Positions 13,301 through 23,338 of a DNA stretch of 64,000 nucleotides are shown piece after piece (the stretch's first letter is position 1; the number at the start of each line of letters is the position of its first letter). The position numbers and the translations under genes were made by a program. A model generated the notes under the pieces. That model saw only the letters and a list, made by a program, of their open reading frames with translations. It searched no databases and was not told the origin of the DNA. Source of the DNA: Bryopsis sp. KO-2023 (lineage: Eukaryota > Chlorophyta > Ulvophyceae > Bryopsidales > Bryopsidaceae); contig BSYQ01000014.1 in NCBI GenBank assembly GCA_030272585.1, positions 1,302,001 through 1,366,000 of the forward strand. The letters run 5' to 3'.

Positions 13301-16300
13301 CTTGTCACGTTTGTTGCATTGGCCGCCAGGAGAGACAACGTCGATGCGATCACACTTTCGCATGATTCACAAGCGTCTCCTGGACATGCATCCAGTTCGG
13401 AGCACGCTGCTGAAATGTCTGTAGCGTTTGACGGAGCGGGCAACGCATTCATCACGCCCAGAAGTTCGCTGGGGAAGGTGTGGCAGAACCAGTCGTCCGA
13501 AGCGAGATGCGATGTGTCCGTCTTACAGCTGACCGCTGCCACCTCCGCCGTACCCTCGCAATTGCTTTCGAACTGAACACGGGGCTGGAGGGTGCCTTGC
13601 ATGGCGACAACTCGTTGCTTGCACAAAGCGCATCGCTTCGACGTGTCCTTGGGGTCGACGCACATGTCCAGGCCTGGAAGCAATACAAAATCAACAAAAT
13701 GTAGATTGAACAACCGTGACATGACGACAGCAGAGGTTGGGAATCGTCCAGGTACCTGGCCCCGCTCCATCGTCTTCGCACAATGTGGACACATCATTTC
13801 CGGTTGCACCGTCCAGATCCGCACAGAAGGAGCTCGACTGGCAGCTTGTAAAGAGCTTTTCTTCGCTCTGTCCAACAGATGTGCAATCCCCTTCCACGAA
13901 AGAGCATTCCTCCTTGCTGGGTGACCAGCTACAGTATCCGTTCGTCTGCACGTCATCAGAACTGGTCTCAGAAAACGGTGATTCAAAGTGTTGCAGTGTT
14001 ATTAGTTCATGAAGTCAGAGATTGACGGTATCTCACCACAACGGCATCTGAACACGCCTCTTCAACAACTCCATACTTGCAGCAAGGGTCGGAGCCATCG
14101 CAGCTTTTTTCCCAACCTTCGGTCTGCACCGTGACGAAAGGGCAGCTTTCTGGACAGTCAGGGCCTGCAAAAGTCATAGCGATGAGCAACAAGGAATTAA
14201 GACTCGATAGTCATCAGGGCCAGTCTGAAAACAAAACGACATTTTGGGAAATTGTCACCATTCTTCAGGGCTGTTGCTGCACAAGCTGCAGCTTGTGATG
14301 GCATGCAAACATGAAACTCTGGCGCCGAGGACACTTGTCTGGCGTGGAGACTTTGACTGATCAAGCCCTTCAAAAGCTCCCCATTTGCTTCCGCAACTCT
14401 GGCCACATCCGCCACGGAGGTCCAAGAACAAAACGTGGACTCGGTACACATATCCTGTGCACCCAAGTCGTGTGTTGAATGTCTGATTGAGCGTTAAAAA
14501 AGGCTGCAGTTCATTGGAGCCTATCAGGCTTCACCAACATAACAATAATGATAATAACCTGGGGGAGATCGAAGCACGAATCCTCCAGGGCTCCAGCTGA
14601 ACTTCCCAAACACACTCCGCTTTCCGCGTAACAGCCTTTTGTCTAAGGGCAAAAAGAATTGTCAGACCCACAGCAGTAAAGAATCAACCTCACACAGGAA
14701 GCGATCGTGTACCTTGAGTGGCTCGAAAGCACAATTGTCTTGTGTCAATGAGTTGAGCCGCAATGGAATGGGGGCCGTTGCCTCTGCGAACAGAAAATGT
14801 AACGCCTTTGAGCCTCTGCTCAAAATCAGACCAGACCAATACCAATCATCGAAGAGAAACTCACCCAGTGTCTTGATGATTGGCTGAGAAACGGGGGTTT
14901 CAACTTCCCAGCCGTTTTCATTGAACGTCCCATTCTCCACAGTCTCAAGGAACATCTCGATTTTCGGAAGCATATCAGGGTTGATCGTGCCAAAGGTGAT
15001 CTGTGCGCGCACGCTTCGACTGCACTTTAAGCTCAAAGCTCCCAAGATGGATACCACTTCCTGTACACAGGTCAGAAAAACCTCAGGTTGGATTTGGCTT
15101 TTGTTTGCTTTTATGTGCTCGGCTGGGCGAAACGCACCTTGTCGTTCATCGCCGACGCGCCGAATTGATCGACCACGGCTGTACCCTCCAAGTCCTCCCA
15201 AGAAAGTTCAGTGTTGAAAACGACAGTGCTCGTTTGCATAGGAACAGCGGGGGTCGGGGGCGTTGGCTGACACGAGAACGGTGGAGGCGGAGGGCTGCAG
15301 GAAAACAACGCAATGACCCAATGTGAGATGCATCTCAGTGGTAGGAAACGGAACGTGCAGACATGCCCATTTGCAGACGTAGGATTGCTCCCTTACCTTG
15401 GCATTGGTGGCGGCGGCGGAGAGTGTGGGCTACGATATGGTGAAAAGATAGACCGTTCAAAACACATACTTCACACGAAGACGATCAAACATGACCTCGG
15501 AAATGAACCATATCATCCCTACCTTGGAGGCGGGGGCGGAGGCGGAGGTGTTGGAGGTGGCGGGAAAGGAGGTGGAGGTGTAGGAGGTGGCGGGGACGGA
15601 GGTGGGGGTGGCGGCGTGGGGGGTGTTGGGGGATTTGGTGGTGGAGAGGGGGGAGGGGGACTTGGTGGCGGTGGTGGTGGTGAAGGTGGTGGAGACGGTG
15701 GCACGGGAGGAGGTGGCACAGGTGGTGGCGGCGAAGGAGGAGAAGGTGGCGACGGTGGTGGAGGCGGAGGTGGGGGGGATGGTGGCAGTGGCGGCGGTGA
15801 CGGAGGAGGGGGTGAAGGCGGTGGAGGAGATGGGGGAGGTGGAGAAGGGGGCGGAGGAGGAGGAGGTGATGGAGGAGGTGGAGGAGAGGGTGGGAGAGGA
15901 GGTGCAGGGGGAGGAGAGGGGGGTGGAGAGGGTGGGGAAGGGGGTGGTGGAGGCGGGGAGGGAGGCGGAGAGGGGGGCGAGGGAGGAGGAGGTGTTGGCG
16001 GCAACGGTGGAGGGGGAGGTGAAAGAGGCGCGGGAGGCGGGGAGGGAGGTGGAGAGGGGGGGGAGGGTGGTGGAGGATTGGGAGGTGTTGGAGGTGGAGA
16101 CGGGGGTGGAGAGGGAGGTGGGGAAGGTGGGGAAGGTGGGGAGGGCGGAGACGGCGGAGAGGGCGGTGGTGGGAGAGGGGGTGGAGAGGGAGGAGGGGGC
16201 GGCACTGGTGGCGGTGGCGGAGATGGAGGAGGAGGGGACGGTGGGGGGGAAGGCGGTGGAGAAGGAGGCGGAGGGCTTGGAGGTGGTGGAGGTGGCGAGA

Positions 16301-18326
16301 GAGGTGGGGGTGATGGCGGCGACGGAGGGGGCGTCGGTGGAAGGGGTGGAACAGGAGGCGGTGGAGGCGGAGGCGATGGTGGTGGGGGAGGCGGGAAAGG
16401 AGGCGGTGGAGGCGGAGGTGATGGTGGCGGCGGAGGCGTGGGAGGAAGCGGTGGGGCGGGAGGAGGAGTTGGTGGTGGCGAAGGTGGCGGCATCGGTGGA
16501 GATGGAGGCGGCATTGGTGGAGATGGAGGTGGGGGAGGTGGGGATGGAGGTGGCGATGGGGGAGGAGATGGAGGAGGCGAGGGCGGTGGGGATGGAGGCA
16601 GCGGAGGGGGAGGGGACTGGGGAGGCGATGGCGGTGGAGAAGGTGGAGATGGAGGAGGAGGAAGTGGTGGTGGTGATGGCGGAGAAGGCGGAGTGGGTGG
16701 CAGGGGTGGGGTAGGTGGGGAGGGAGGTGGAGGAGACGGAGGTGGCGAAGGCGGCAGAGGAGGTGGGGGAAGTGGTGGAGGAGACGGGGGAGGAGAGGGA
16801 GGAGGAGACGGTGGAGACAGTGGCGGTGGAGTTGGAGGCAGGGGTGGAGACGGAGGTGGTGACGGGGGAGTTGGCGGAGGAGACGGTGGAGGGGGAGGTG
16901 GGGTTGGAGGTGGAGGAGGAGATGGAGGAGGCACGGGTGGAGACGGTGGCGGGGGAGTTGGAGGCGGGGGTGGAGACGGGGGTGGTGACGGCGGTGGTGA
17001 CGGAGGTGGTGACGGGGGAGGTGGGGGAGAAGGGGGGAGAGGGGGTGGGGACGGTGGGGACGGTGGAGACGGCGGGGATGGCGGAGGGCTGTTGAAACCA
17101 TCGAAAAGTTAGTCTTCTCATCCCACTGGTGCTTTTTCCGTGCAATCTGTTTAGAGTTATGCATGAGAGTGTGGACTGTCCTGTTGATAGCGGTACCTTG
17201 GAACTGGAGGGGGCGGTGGCGAAGGTGGTGGTGACGGGGGTGGCGGGGGACTGCGGATACAAAAAAACACAGGTGAAAAACGTGTCGCAATGAGTGCAAA
17301 CCGTTTTACACAACAGAACTCGGATAAATTTGTGTGTACCTTGTGGGTGGCATGGGAGGTGGTGGAGGTGGCGGGCTGAAATAGCACACAGTTCTCAGTC
17401 GTTGATGACTTCATTAAGAATATGTAAGAAAAATCGGAAATGCTGGGTTGCTTACCTTGGGGGAACGGGAGGCGGTGACGGCGGTACGGGGGGCGTCGGT
17501 GGCAAAGGCGGCGGGGGACTTGGGGGGCTTGGAGATGGCGACCTGTCAGCAAAGAAACACGATCGTACGATGAAGCGGAGCTGGAGAGGTGGAAGAACGT
17601 AAATAAATTCACCCACCACTCGCGAGTGGCTCAGAAGCAGAGTTGGGAGGCATCTTACGGTGGGGAAGGTGGAGGAGCAGGTGGCATTGGTGGCGGGAAC
17701 CTGGTGAACAGAAACGAAGCACGTGAGTCGTTTGGATTGGGATCTCTTTGGATGGCCGCGATCAGGATCAACAAACTCACGGTGGGGGCGGGCACTGAGG
17801 GACCGGTGGCGGCGGAGGGCTTGCAGGTGGCATGGCCTTGATAGGGTTTGTTTGCCCTGACGCATCGAACTCGATGGACGTCGGCTTGAAAATTTCCACC
17901 AGCCTTTGCTTCAGCAGGCCCAAGTCAACCCTTCTGAAGGGTTTCGTGGTCTCTGCTTCGCACTGTGTTTGCATCTCCATTTGATTCACTACGGGGCTCG
18001 TGACCAGCTGCGGAGAGGTGCACGTGTGGCACGCAGGGCTGCAATCCAAACAGCTCGTGCCGAACACGTTTTCCCCACGTTGCATGAGCATGGTGGCGAT
18101 GTCGGTGGGCGTCATATGGGGCACTGTGTGGTTGTTCTCGAACCACAGTCGATAGTGAAAGTCTGCGTTCAAGAAAAAAGCACCGAGTCAGGGAGAGTGG
18201 ACCCAGTCATGCAGCATTCCTGACGTTTGAAAGACGGTTACCTTTTGCGACGGTGTTTGAGAATAGTACTGTGGCGGTAAGCCACAGTACCCAGAGCTGA
18301 ATCGTCGTCATCATCGGACCAGACAT
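4158..18326 (-). CDS. Giant Pro-rich, Cys-rich, REJ/PKD-like single-pass membrane protein, copy A
   Basis: Thirty exons splice in phase to 3,383 codons plus stop. Order: signal peptide (18326-18242), Cys-containing N-domain (18162-17781), Pro-rich mini-exons (17700-17659, 17542-17456, 17375-17340, 17250-17197), large Pro exon (17088-15523), 15429-15397, 15294-15138, 15060-14865, 14783-14713, 14642-14559, Cys-rich exons 14454-14259, 14164-14037, 13945-13756, 13673-13168, 13080-13000, 11514-11343, 11268-11040, 10956-10695, 10596-10467, 10387-10234, 10157-9902, 9821-9723, 9627-9393, 9294-9060, then 8851-7499, 7461-4803, 4719-4422, 4333-4158. Rough residues: Pro-rich 150-775, Cys-rich 880-1890, REJ/PKD-like beta-rich ectodomain 1890-3225 (DASGSYDPDDPSA and similar), a domain with MRAGSIVVETRI at 3226-3325, one TM helix near 3337-3361 with GxxxG spacing, and a short tail with KKKKKR. 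Known families: REJ/PKD ectodomains occur in polycystins and sperm egg-jelly receptors, and SPPPP tracts in algal wall proteins. Inference: an adhesive or recognition protein at the cell surface. The intron at 11515-12999 holds a retrotransposon. Confidence 0.85.
11544..11556. repeat. Target-site duplication, left copy
   Basis: The 13-mer CACTTGTAGCGAT precedes the inserted element. It recurs at 12,950-12,962 and occurs once at the empty site in copy B (about 36,207-36,219). Confidence 0.92.
11557..12949 (+). mobile_element. 5'-truncated non-LTR retrotransposon inserted in an intron of the giant gene
   Basis: A 1,393-bp block is present in copy A and absent from copy B. It is flanked by 13-bp direct repeats. 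It begins inside an open frame encoding an RNase H domain, continues into about 390 bp of T-rich 3' UTR, and ends in an (AC)n tail at 12,941-12,950. Truncation at the 5' end, a simple-repeat 3' tail and a target-site duplication are the hallmarks of target-primed reverse transcription by LINE-type elements. The insertion lengthens a 79-nt intron to 1,485 nt. It is antisense to the host gene and leaves both splice sites intact. Confidence 0.92.
11584..12561 (+). pseudogene. 3' end of LINE ORF2: RNase H domain plus CCHC motif
   Basis: The open frame runs through the 5' truncation point; ATG 11,584 is only the first Met. The RNase H catalytic set is visible: FFTDGS, the Glu in TDAEIAAIKLAL, SDSQGAL, and the Asp in ENDAADEAAK after VWTPSHC. 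About 100 residues further on is a CX2CX9HX4C finger beginning CERCEEG, as found at the C-terminus of many non-LTR ORF2 proteins. No reverse transcriptase or endonuclease is present, so the copy cannot move on its own. The intact frame suggests a recent insertion. Confidence 0.88.
12950..12962. repeat. Target-site duplication, right copy
   Basis: CACTTGTAGCGAT recurs directly after the (AC)n tail of the element, and host intron sequence matching copy B resumes at 12,963. Confidence 0.92.
15523..17088 (-). repeat. 522-codon proline-rich exon (low-complexity tract), copy A
   Basis: A single 1,566-nt exon of tandem P, S-P-P and T-P-P units in the frame used by the gene. It starts after TTTCAACAG and ends at a CCAAG|GTAGGG donor. 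Both boundaries are phase 2, as are those of the neighbouring Pro-rich mini-exons, so units can be gained or lost without breaking the frame. The composition resembles hydroxyproline-rich glycoprotein shafts of algal walls. The other two antisense frames and two sense frames are also largely open, as a consequence of the GGN/CCN composition. Confidence 0.85.
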
Positions 18327-18815
18327 AGAAAAAGGCAGTTGTGGAACAAGAATGGGTGGGGGCGGCTTATGTGGGCCTGAAACCAAGCTCCATGACTGGG
18401 GGGTTGACCTGAGAGGACTCGTGAGTCACGTGCTCTGTAACTGCAACCACGTTCAACTTCGCTTCCAGCAACTGCCAGCAGTTGTAATATTTTTCCCTGG
18501 CCAAAACTAAAGACCAACAAAGGGTCCCATAGCAACGATTGCCATTAAAAAACATTATCTGAGCCCGACCAGCGGGAAACGAGAAGCGTGCTTTCAGGCT
18601 CCAGTCACCATAAAACAGAAGACTCAAAGGTCCCTGGAAAAATCTCATTTACGCGAGTCACAATTTTGCTGAAACAATTGAAAAAATGAGCCCGTTGAAC
18701 TCACCTTCAGGAAAATAGGCGAACAGCAATATACATGTTGGATATACAAACACAGACAGGACAGAGAACTTTTTGGCTGGTTGGTTGAAGAATGTTGATT
18801 GAAGTCAATCTTTAT

Positions 18816-19220
18816 TTATTTCTTGTCTTTTGCTTTTCTTCCTTCGATTCTCTTGGCGATTCTTTTCAAAACATCTTTTGATTTTTTCCCATTTCTTATT
18901 ATTATGAGGTCATAATAATTTTGAGGGGCATCATACACATGGTTATCACAAAGGAGGTACTTTTTTAAAAAATAAATGACATTTGGGGATGCAACTGTCA
19001 GGGATAGGTATGGCTGTGGGAGGGGGTATTTTGTTCTCAAGAAAGTAAGGTTGGTAGTTTGCTTTTTCCTGACTCCAGTACTGAGTAATATCTTTCTTGT
19101 TTTCATTTCACCACACAGGCCAGCGAAAAAAGTGTGACTGTATGTGTTGCCACAGAATCTCGAGGGCAAAACACAATTCTTACAGCCCATATTTGTTTTT
19201 TCATGTATAATTGCCAGCAT
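18816..19220 (-). CDS. Hypothetical 134-aa ORF, copy A
   Basis: ATG-started frame encoding a Lys-rich protein with several Cys in the N-terminal third and a Lys/Arg-rich C-terminus (RIAKRIEGRKAKDKK). No known family was recognised. The identical frame in copy B (42,042-42,446) shows no change at all, which is more conserved than nearby non-coding sequence but not decisive. It may be a remnant of a mobile element. Confidence 0.25.
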   Translation of the reverse strand: MLAIIHEKTNMGCKNCVLPSRFCGNTYSHTFFAGLCGEMKTRKILLSTGVRKKQTTNLTFLRTKYPLPQPYLSLTVASPNVIYFLKKYLLCDNHVYDAPQNYYDLIIIRNGKKSKDVLKRIAKRIEGRKAKDKK

Positions 19221-19265
19221 ATGAAACTCTTCTTCTTCTTGTTCTTCGAAAAAGTTGAAAATCAG

Positions 19266-19302
19266 ATGGGCTAGCCCGTGCAGGTTCGAATCCTTCCAAC
19301 TG
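19266..19302 (+). repeat. tRNA-like T-arm / pol III B-box relic
   Basis: GGTTCGAATCC is an exact match to the pol III B-box consensus. With the preceding CCCGTGCA it resembles the variable arm plus T-arm of a serine-type tRNA. Upstream sequence does not fold as the rest of a tRNA, and the T-stem has at least one mismatch, so this is not a functional tRNA gene. A tRNA-derived SINE fragment is the likeliest explanation. It is also present in copy B near 42,492-42,528. Confidence 0.35.
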
Positions 19303-19899
19303 CGATCTGTTACAAATGGTCAGGGTCTGATTTCTTTGGGCGGGGCCTCTGTTGTGTAGATGCTTGATTTCAAGTCCTTTCCAAAACATTGGGACTATCT
19401 GGACTATTTATTTATCTCCTGTTCTCTTTGATGAGTTTTGATTTCAATCTGGCCACTGCAGATCGTGACAAAATTCTTGACTCAGCGAAATGTTTGTTGT
19501 CCGCTACGCTTCGCGGTATGCAATCCTTGATTCCAAGCCTTTTTCCTAAAAATTTTCTGAAGAATTCGCATCTTTCATTAGTTGCTCATGGGCATGAGCT
19601 GCTGTTCTTATCGGGGAATTGAGATTCTAGACCATGCAGGTTGCACAAGAATCCTTGACTCTTTGTCTAAAAACTTCTCTCCAGTTATTTTTTTTTTCCA
19701 TCCACTTCATCAAGGGCACCCATGCAGCCGCAACCTTCTGCAGTATTTGATTCGATGTGGACTGAACCATGAAGTTTCACGATTCGATTCAGATTTGAAA
19801 TCAAGAAAACTCTCCACAGCTGTCAATCCTTTTTTGAATGTTTGAGATATTCAAAACTGGGATCTGTCAGTTTTTTTCCTAAAAGAAATTGGCACATTT

Positions 19900-20290
19900 T
19901 ACTCCCTGGAGGTGAATTCAAAAAATGAGTTCGAATTTGTTGTCTTTCCTTGAAACTCTATTTTCGCTGATTGGGATCGTTCTCGTTTCGAGGTTGCGCT
20001 TTCTCAGTAATATGGGGAGGCCCAAAATGGTTTAGTGAAAATTCAAACGTTGTTGGATAGGCTTCCTGCCTCCTGGTGATTCTGGTGGCATTGCTGTTGT
20101 ACGAGAGAAACTTTTTGAACGTCTTTCATTCCAATTATCTTTATCTTTGCTTGATGATGTTTTACGTTCAATGACTTTGGTTGAATCGGCATATGCATCT
20201 TTAGACCTTTGATTCGAATTTGCTCGGTGGATACTCACACTATTTGTTTTATGGGACAATGTAAATGATGTTTGTTTGTTTGTTGTGTGT
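19900..20290 (+). mobile_element. Decayed retroelement ORF1-like relic with (TTTG)n tail, copy A
   Basis: Recognisably related to 49,740-50,170: both carry GATTGGGAT..TTCTCGTTT, GTTGGATAGGCT.CCTGC, GAAC.TTT..GAACGT and GCTGAATCG.C.TATGCATCTTT, in the same order. Stops and indels break the frame here. The segment ends in ACAATGTAAATGATG followed by (TTTG)n, the tail motif shared by other element ends in the window. It appears to be the end of an inserted, decayed element. Confidence 0.6.
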
Positions 20291-20476
20291 GGGACCGAAA
20301 GCGGCAAAGCTGGTGATGATTGCATTCGATCGATCGAGGGGCAGATGGGATGCTTGCATGACAGACTTGACGAGGTGGAAGCCAGAATAGAACGCATGGA
20401 GTTGAAACAGGATGAGGTCCTCAGAGCTTTGCAGCATTTCACCGAGAAAAGCAAACCCCAATCTCACGGGGAATGA
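20276..20476 (+). other. Coiled-coil-like open frame, copy A
   Basis: A short frame, opened at a non-ATG codon inside the (TTTG)n tail, encodes a heptad-like segment (DRLDEVEARIERMELKQDEV) and ends GE before a stop. The same C-terminal frame is open in copy B (43,502-43,702) and inverted copy C (54,218-54,027). The three versions differ by several amino-acid substitutions but no indels. It may be the last exon of a gene interrupted by the element to its left, or the tail of an element-encoded coiled coil. Confidence 0.3.
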
Positions 20477-21031
20477 ATAAAACCAAGTCCGTTGAGCTGT
20501 GGTGTTGCAAAATATGGTAAGTTATCGGTAGGCGTATTTTTGTGTGTTATGGCGCATTGAAAGGGATAGTCGGTCGAAGGAAAGTTTTTTTGCAGGTGGG
20601 GTTTTGGATGCGAGTGTTGCAGCAGCTAGTTGAGTTTTGGGATTAAATGGTGGAATTTTTCATTGTTTCTCGAATAAATGTTATGTGGGGTGGTGAGGAT
20701 GTTTCAAAATATACAGTTTTTTTGTGTGTTTTTTTCGACTTGGAAGTTGTTTTGGGGGTTGCACGAAATGAGGCAATCTATGTTCTGAATAATAACCTTT
20801 CCACCACGCCCTTTGCTGAAAAAAATGAAGAAAAGAAACGACTGTGAAATAACACAGCACCTGATTCACCATGCACCCGATACCAAATCCCCCAATTTCC
20901 AACAAGTGGTTTTGTGGCAGGGATATAACACAGGGATTGGTTTTCTCAATATGAAATTTTTCGAGGTTTTTATGGTCACCAAATACAAGGACTTCCAGCT
21001 TTTAGACTCTTTTCTCGGTTTTCCCTCACCT

Positions 21032-21067
21032 TTTGTTTGTTTGTGAGAAGTTTCACAAACAAACAAA
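21032..21067. repeat. Perfect 15-bp hairpin of opposed TTTG tails
   Basis: Left arm 21,032-21,046 and right arm 21,053-21,067 are exact reverse complements around a 6-nt loop (GAAGTT). The arms are TTTG repeats. The structure is preserved in copies B and C. It is best read as two retroelement tails facing each other rather than a terminator. Confidence 0.65.
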
Positions 21068-21407
21068 CAAACATACTCGTACATTACATATCTGTTCAGA
21101 AGTTTCACTGGAAGTCGAGTCAAGTCTATGTCCGTAAAGTTATCTGATCATATTAGATCACCTTAAGTAATAAGAGTAATAATATCAAGAGTCGACTGGT
21201 ATTTTTGCAAGGACGAATTCGCCTCTTGCTGTTTTTGTTCTGTGGGTTACCTATAAAAAAAATACAGTTTTTCCATCCAGTTATGCTTTTGATTCCATAT
21301 CCCAATCGATATGGATATCGTTTCTGCTGGATTTTTCAACTCCTGAAAACATCCTTTAATTGATAGAAACGTGAAAGAAATAAATGATTGGTAAAATTTC
21401 AGGTTAA

Positions 21408-21490
21408 AGCAAACAAACACAACTTACATTGTGAAACTTACAATTGTGAAGGAGAATCGTCCTGTTTGAGGTTCAAATCAGGACCTCAAT
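21408..21490 (-). mobile_element. Retroelement 3' end, inverted, copy A
   Basis: Read on the - strand this is GAACCTCAAACAGGACGATTCTCCTTCACAATTGTAAG followed by a TTGTTTGC tail. It matches, in degenerate form, the stem-loop plus ACAATGTAA..GATG(TTTG)n ends at 50,111-50,170 and 50,322-50,386. No coding sequence is attached. Confidence 0.5.
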
Positions 21491-21997
21491 ATTGGAATGA
21501 AATGGGATTATGTTTTTTATTTGATTTATCTATATTATGTGTGGAGGTCGAATCAATGAACACTATTTGAGCTTTTCATGTTTCATTTCCATCTATAAAA
21601 CAAGAGTGATTCACTTTTATTTATTTTTTTACATCCCGAAAGCGCAACACAATGAGAATCGGGTCCGCGTAATCATTCCGAAATTTTGCTTCTGCAATGT
21701 TGTTGCAAACGAATTGCAACTCGAAAAACTTCTCTCCAAAACTGATAAAAACACTGAAAAGAAAAAAAAAAAAAATCAAACTGAGGTGATCAGATAGATC
21801 GAAAAATAAAAAAACGCTCCAACAATCCATGAACAAAACTGACCACCAACAAGTCGAAACAGGACTGAACGCTGAGTCTGACATAAGGCATCCAGAGAAA
21901 CGACTCGCTGCTTCCTGCATGGTGTCCAGAACGCAATGCACGCTGGCAACTCTACAGGCCACCTCTCAGACCGACCCAAAAATTCCACGATTCACGA

Positions 21998-23338
21998 TTA
22001 TGAACCGTTTTGAGGAACCTCACTGCAATCGCATTCGTATCTGCCCGTTGGCTGCAACCAAAGAAGAACACATTTCAATTTGAGCGTTACCACTATATAG
22101 CGCTGAATCAATTTCGTGCTGTCGAACTACCAACCGCTTACCACACAGTCCCCATCGACAGTGCAAGTCGTGCACTCTTTTCTAAGATCGCAGTCGTCTG
22201 CATGACAAAAAAGAAACACTTTAGACAAAGCTAGCCACACAGTCGAGATCAGTCGTATGCATCAAAACGAGGGACTCACCGTCACCGTCGTCTGGGTTGT
22301 CGTCTGGGTTGTCGTCTCCACCGTCTGGGTTGTCGTCTCCACCGTCTGGGTCGCCGCCTCCATTGAAACGACGACGACGACGACCACCACCGCCTCCTCC
22401 TCCGCCACCGCCGCCGCCTCCTCCTCCGCCACCGCCGCCGCCTCCTCCTCCGCCACCACCGCCTCCTCCTCCGCCACCACCGCCGCCTCCTCCGCCGCCA
22501 CCACCGCCGCCTCCTCCTCCGCCACCACCGCCGCCTCCTCCGCCGCCACCACCTCCTCTAATGCGGCTTTCTGGTTCATCTTCGCCGCTTCCTGGTTCAT
22601 CTTCGTCTTCACCGCTACCCTTCCCTTTGTTCTTTCTGCCTCTGCCTCTCCTTTTCCTCCCCTTGTCTTTTCTGCCTTTCTTTCTTCCCAAGAGACGCCT
22701 CATTCCGGAATCGCACACCGCTTTTCCAGTGCAGCAAGACCGTTCGTTAGTGTCAGGATCGACGCATCTACCAGAGCCGTTGGCTTTCCTGCCAACGCAC
22801 TGGATGGTGCGGGGGGAGGCGCAATCTTTAATTTCTTTACACTGGGAATGATCAACACAGACACTCGTCAGATAACAACGCCAGGTGCCCGTACCAAACG
22901 TTGCTGTCTTCGACAGGACTCACCTCTCCACCCCGTTTGTTTACGCAGTCGGTCATGCATTTTTCCTTAGTTTTGTACCCTTTTTTGTCGATGCCTGCAG
23001 AGAAAAAGACACAAATGAGTTAACAACAAGATCGAACCAACCTGGGTGGTTCGTCACCGACAGAACAGCACGGCAGAAAAAAAAATCCAACTTCTTGGCA
23101 ACACCCATACATACGACTGAACTTACAAGGGGGACCCGGGTCAAGCAACGATCTCTGGGGACCAAGTTGCAGCACCGTGGAGGAGTCTGCAGAAGAATAC
23201 CGATAAAACGATAAGCCGCCAACCCGATCCGAAATGCTGAACAACCAGAGCAATGTTCCTCAGCGCACCGCTGGGGTGAGCAGAGTGGCACGCGGCCAAA
23301 GCTCCGACGATGGAGACCAACAACCACATGGCGTTCAT
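21998..23338 (-). CDS. Secreted Cys-rich protein with poly-Gly tract, copy A
   Basis: Six exons (23338-23269, 23186-23127, 22994-22924, 22841-22280, 22197-22142, 22051-21998) join in phase to 290 residues. The N-terminus MNAMWLLVSIVGALAAC is a signal peptide. It is followed by a Cys-rich module (CMTDCVNKR, CKEIKDC, NEQSCCTGKAMC), a strongly basic block starting RRLLGRKKGRKDKGRKRRG, an acidic EDEDE stretch, about 55-60 consecutive Gly, a run of Arg, repeated GGDDNPD units, and a second Cys cluster (CDLRKECTTCTVDGDC, YECDCSE). The reaction, if any, is unknown. Composition suggests an extracellular matrix or wall protein with an uncharged flexible Gly region between basic and acidic parts. Relative to copies B and C it has an extra GSGEDEPES-type duplication before the Gly run. 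Confidence 0.82.

Larger units (their letters stand above)
18327..21997. other. Intergenic region between the giant gene and the poly-Gly gene, copy A
   Basis: A 3.7-kb AT-rich stretch upstream of the giant gene and downstream of the poly-Gly gene. It contains an unassigned 134-codon frame, a tRNA-like B-box, a decayed ORF1-like relic with a (TTTG)n tail, a short coiled-coil-like frame, a 15-bp-stem hairpin and an inverted retroelement 3' end, each listed separately. The promoter of the giant gene should lie in the first few hundred bases, but no element could be assigned. Confidence 0.5.

Noticed and set aside
15313-17112. Long + strand Gly-rich frame (about 600 codons) opposite the proline exon
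   Set aside because: It is the complement of a CCN-repeat exon. The - strand frame has matching splice sites and phases with 29 other exons, and the + frame has none.
19200-19310. Complete tRNA gene
   Set aside because: Only a B-box and part of a T-arm are present; no acceptor stem, D-arm or anticodon arm could be folded.
22297-22851. Poly-Pro frame antisense to the poly-Gly gene
   Set aside because: The - strand model has a signal peptide, six consistent exons and Cys modules in all three copies; the Pro frame is its shadow.
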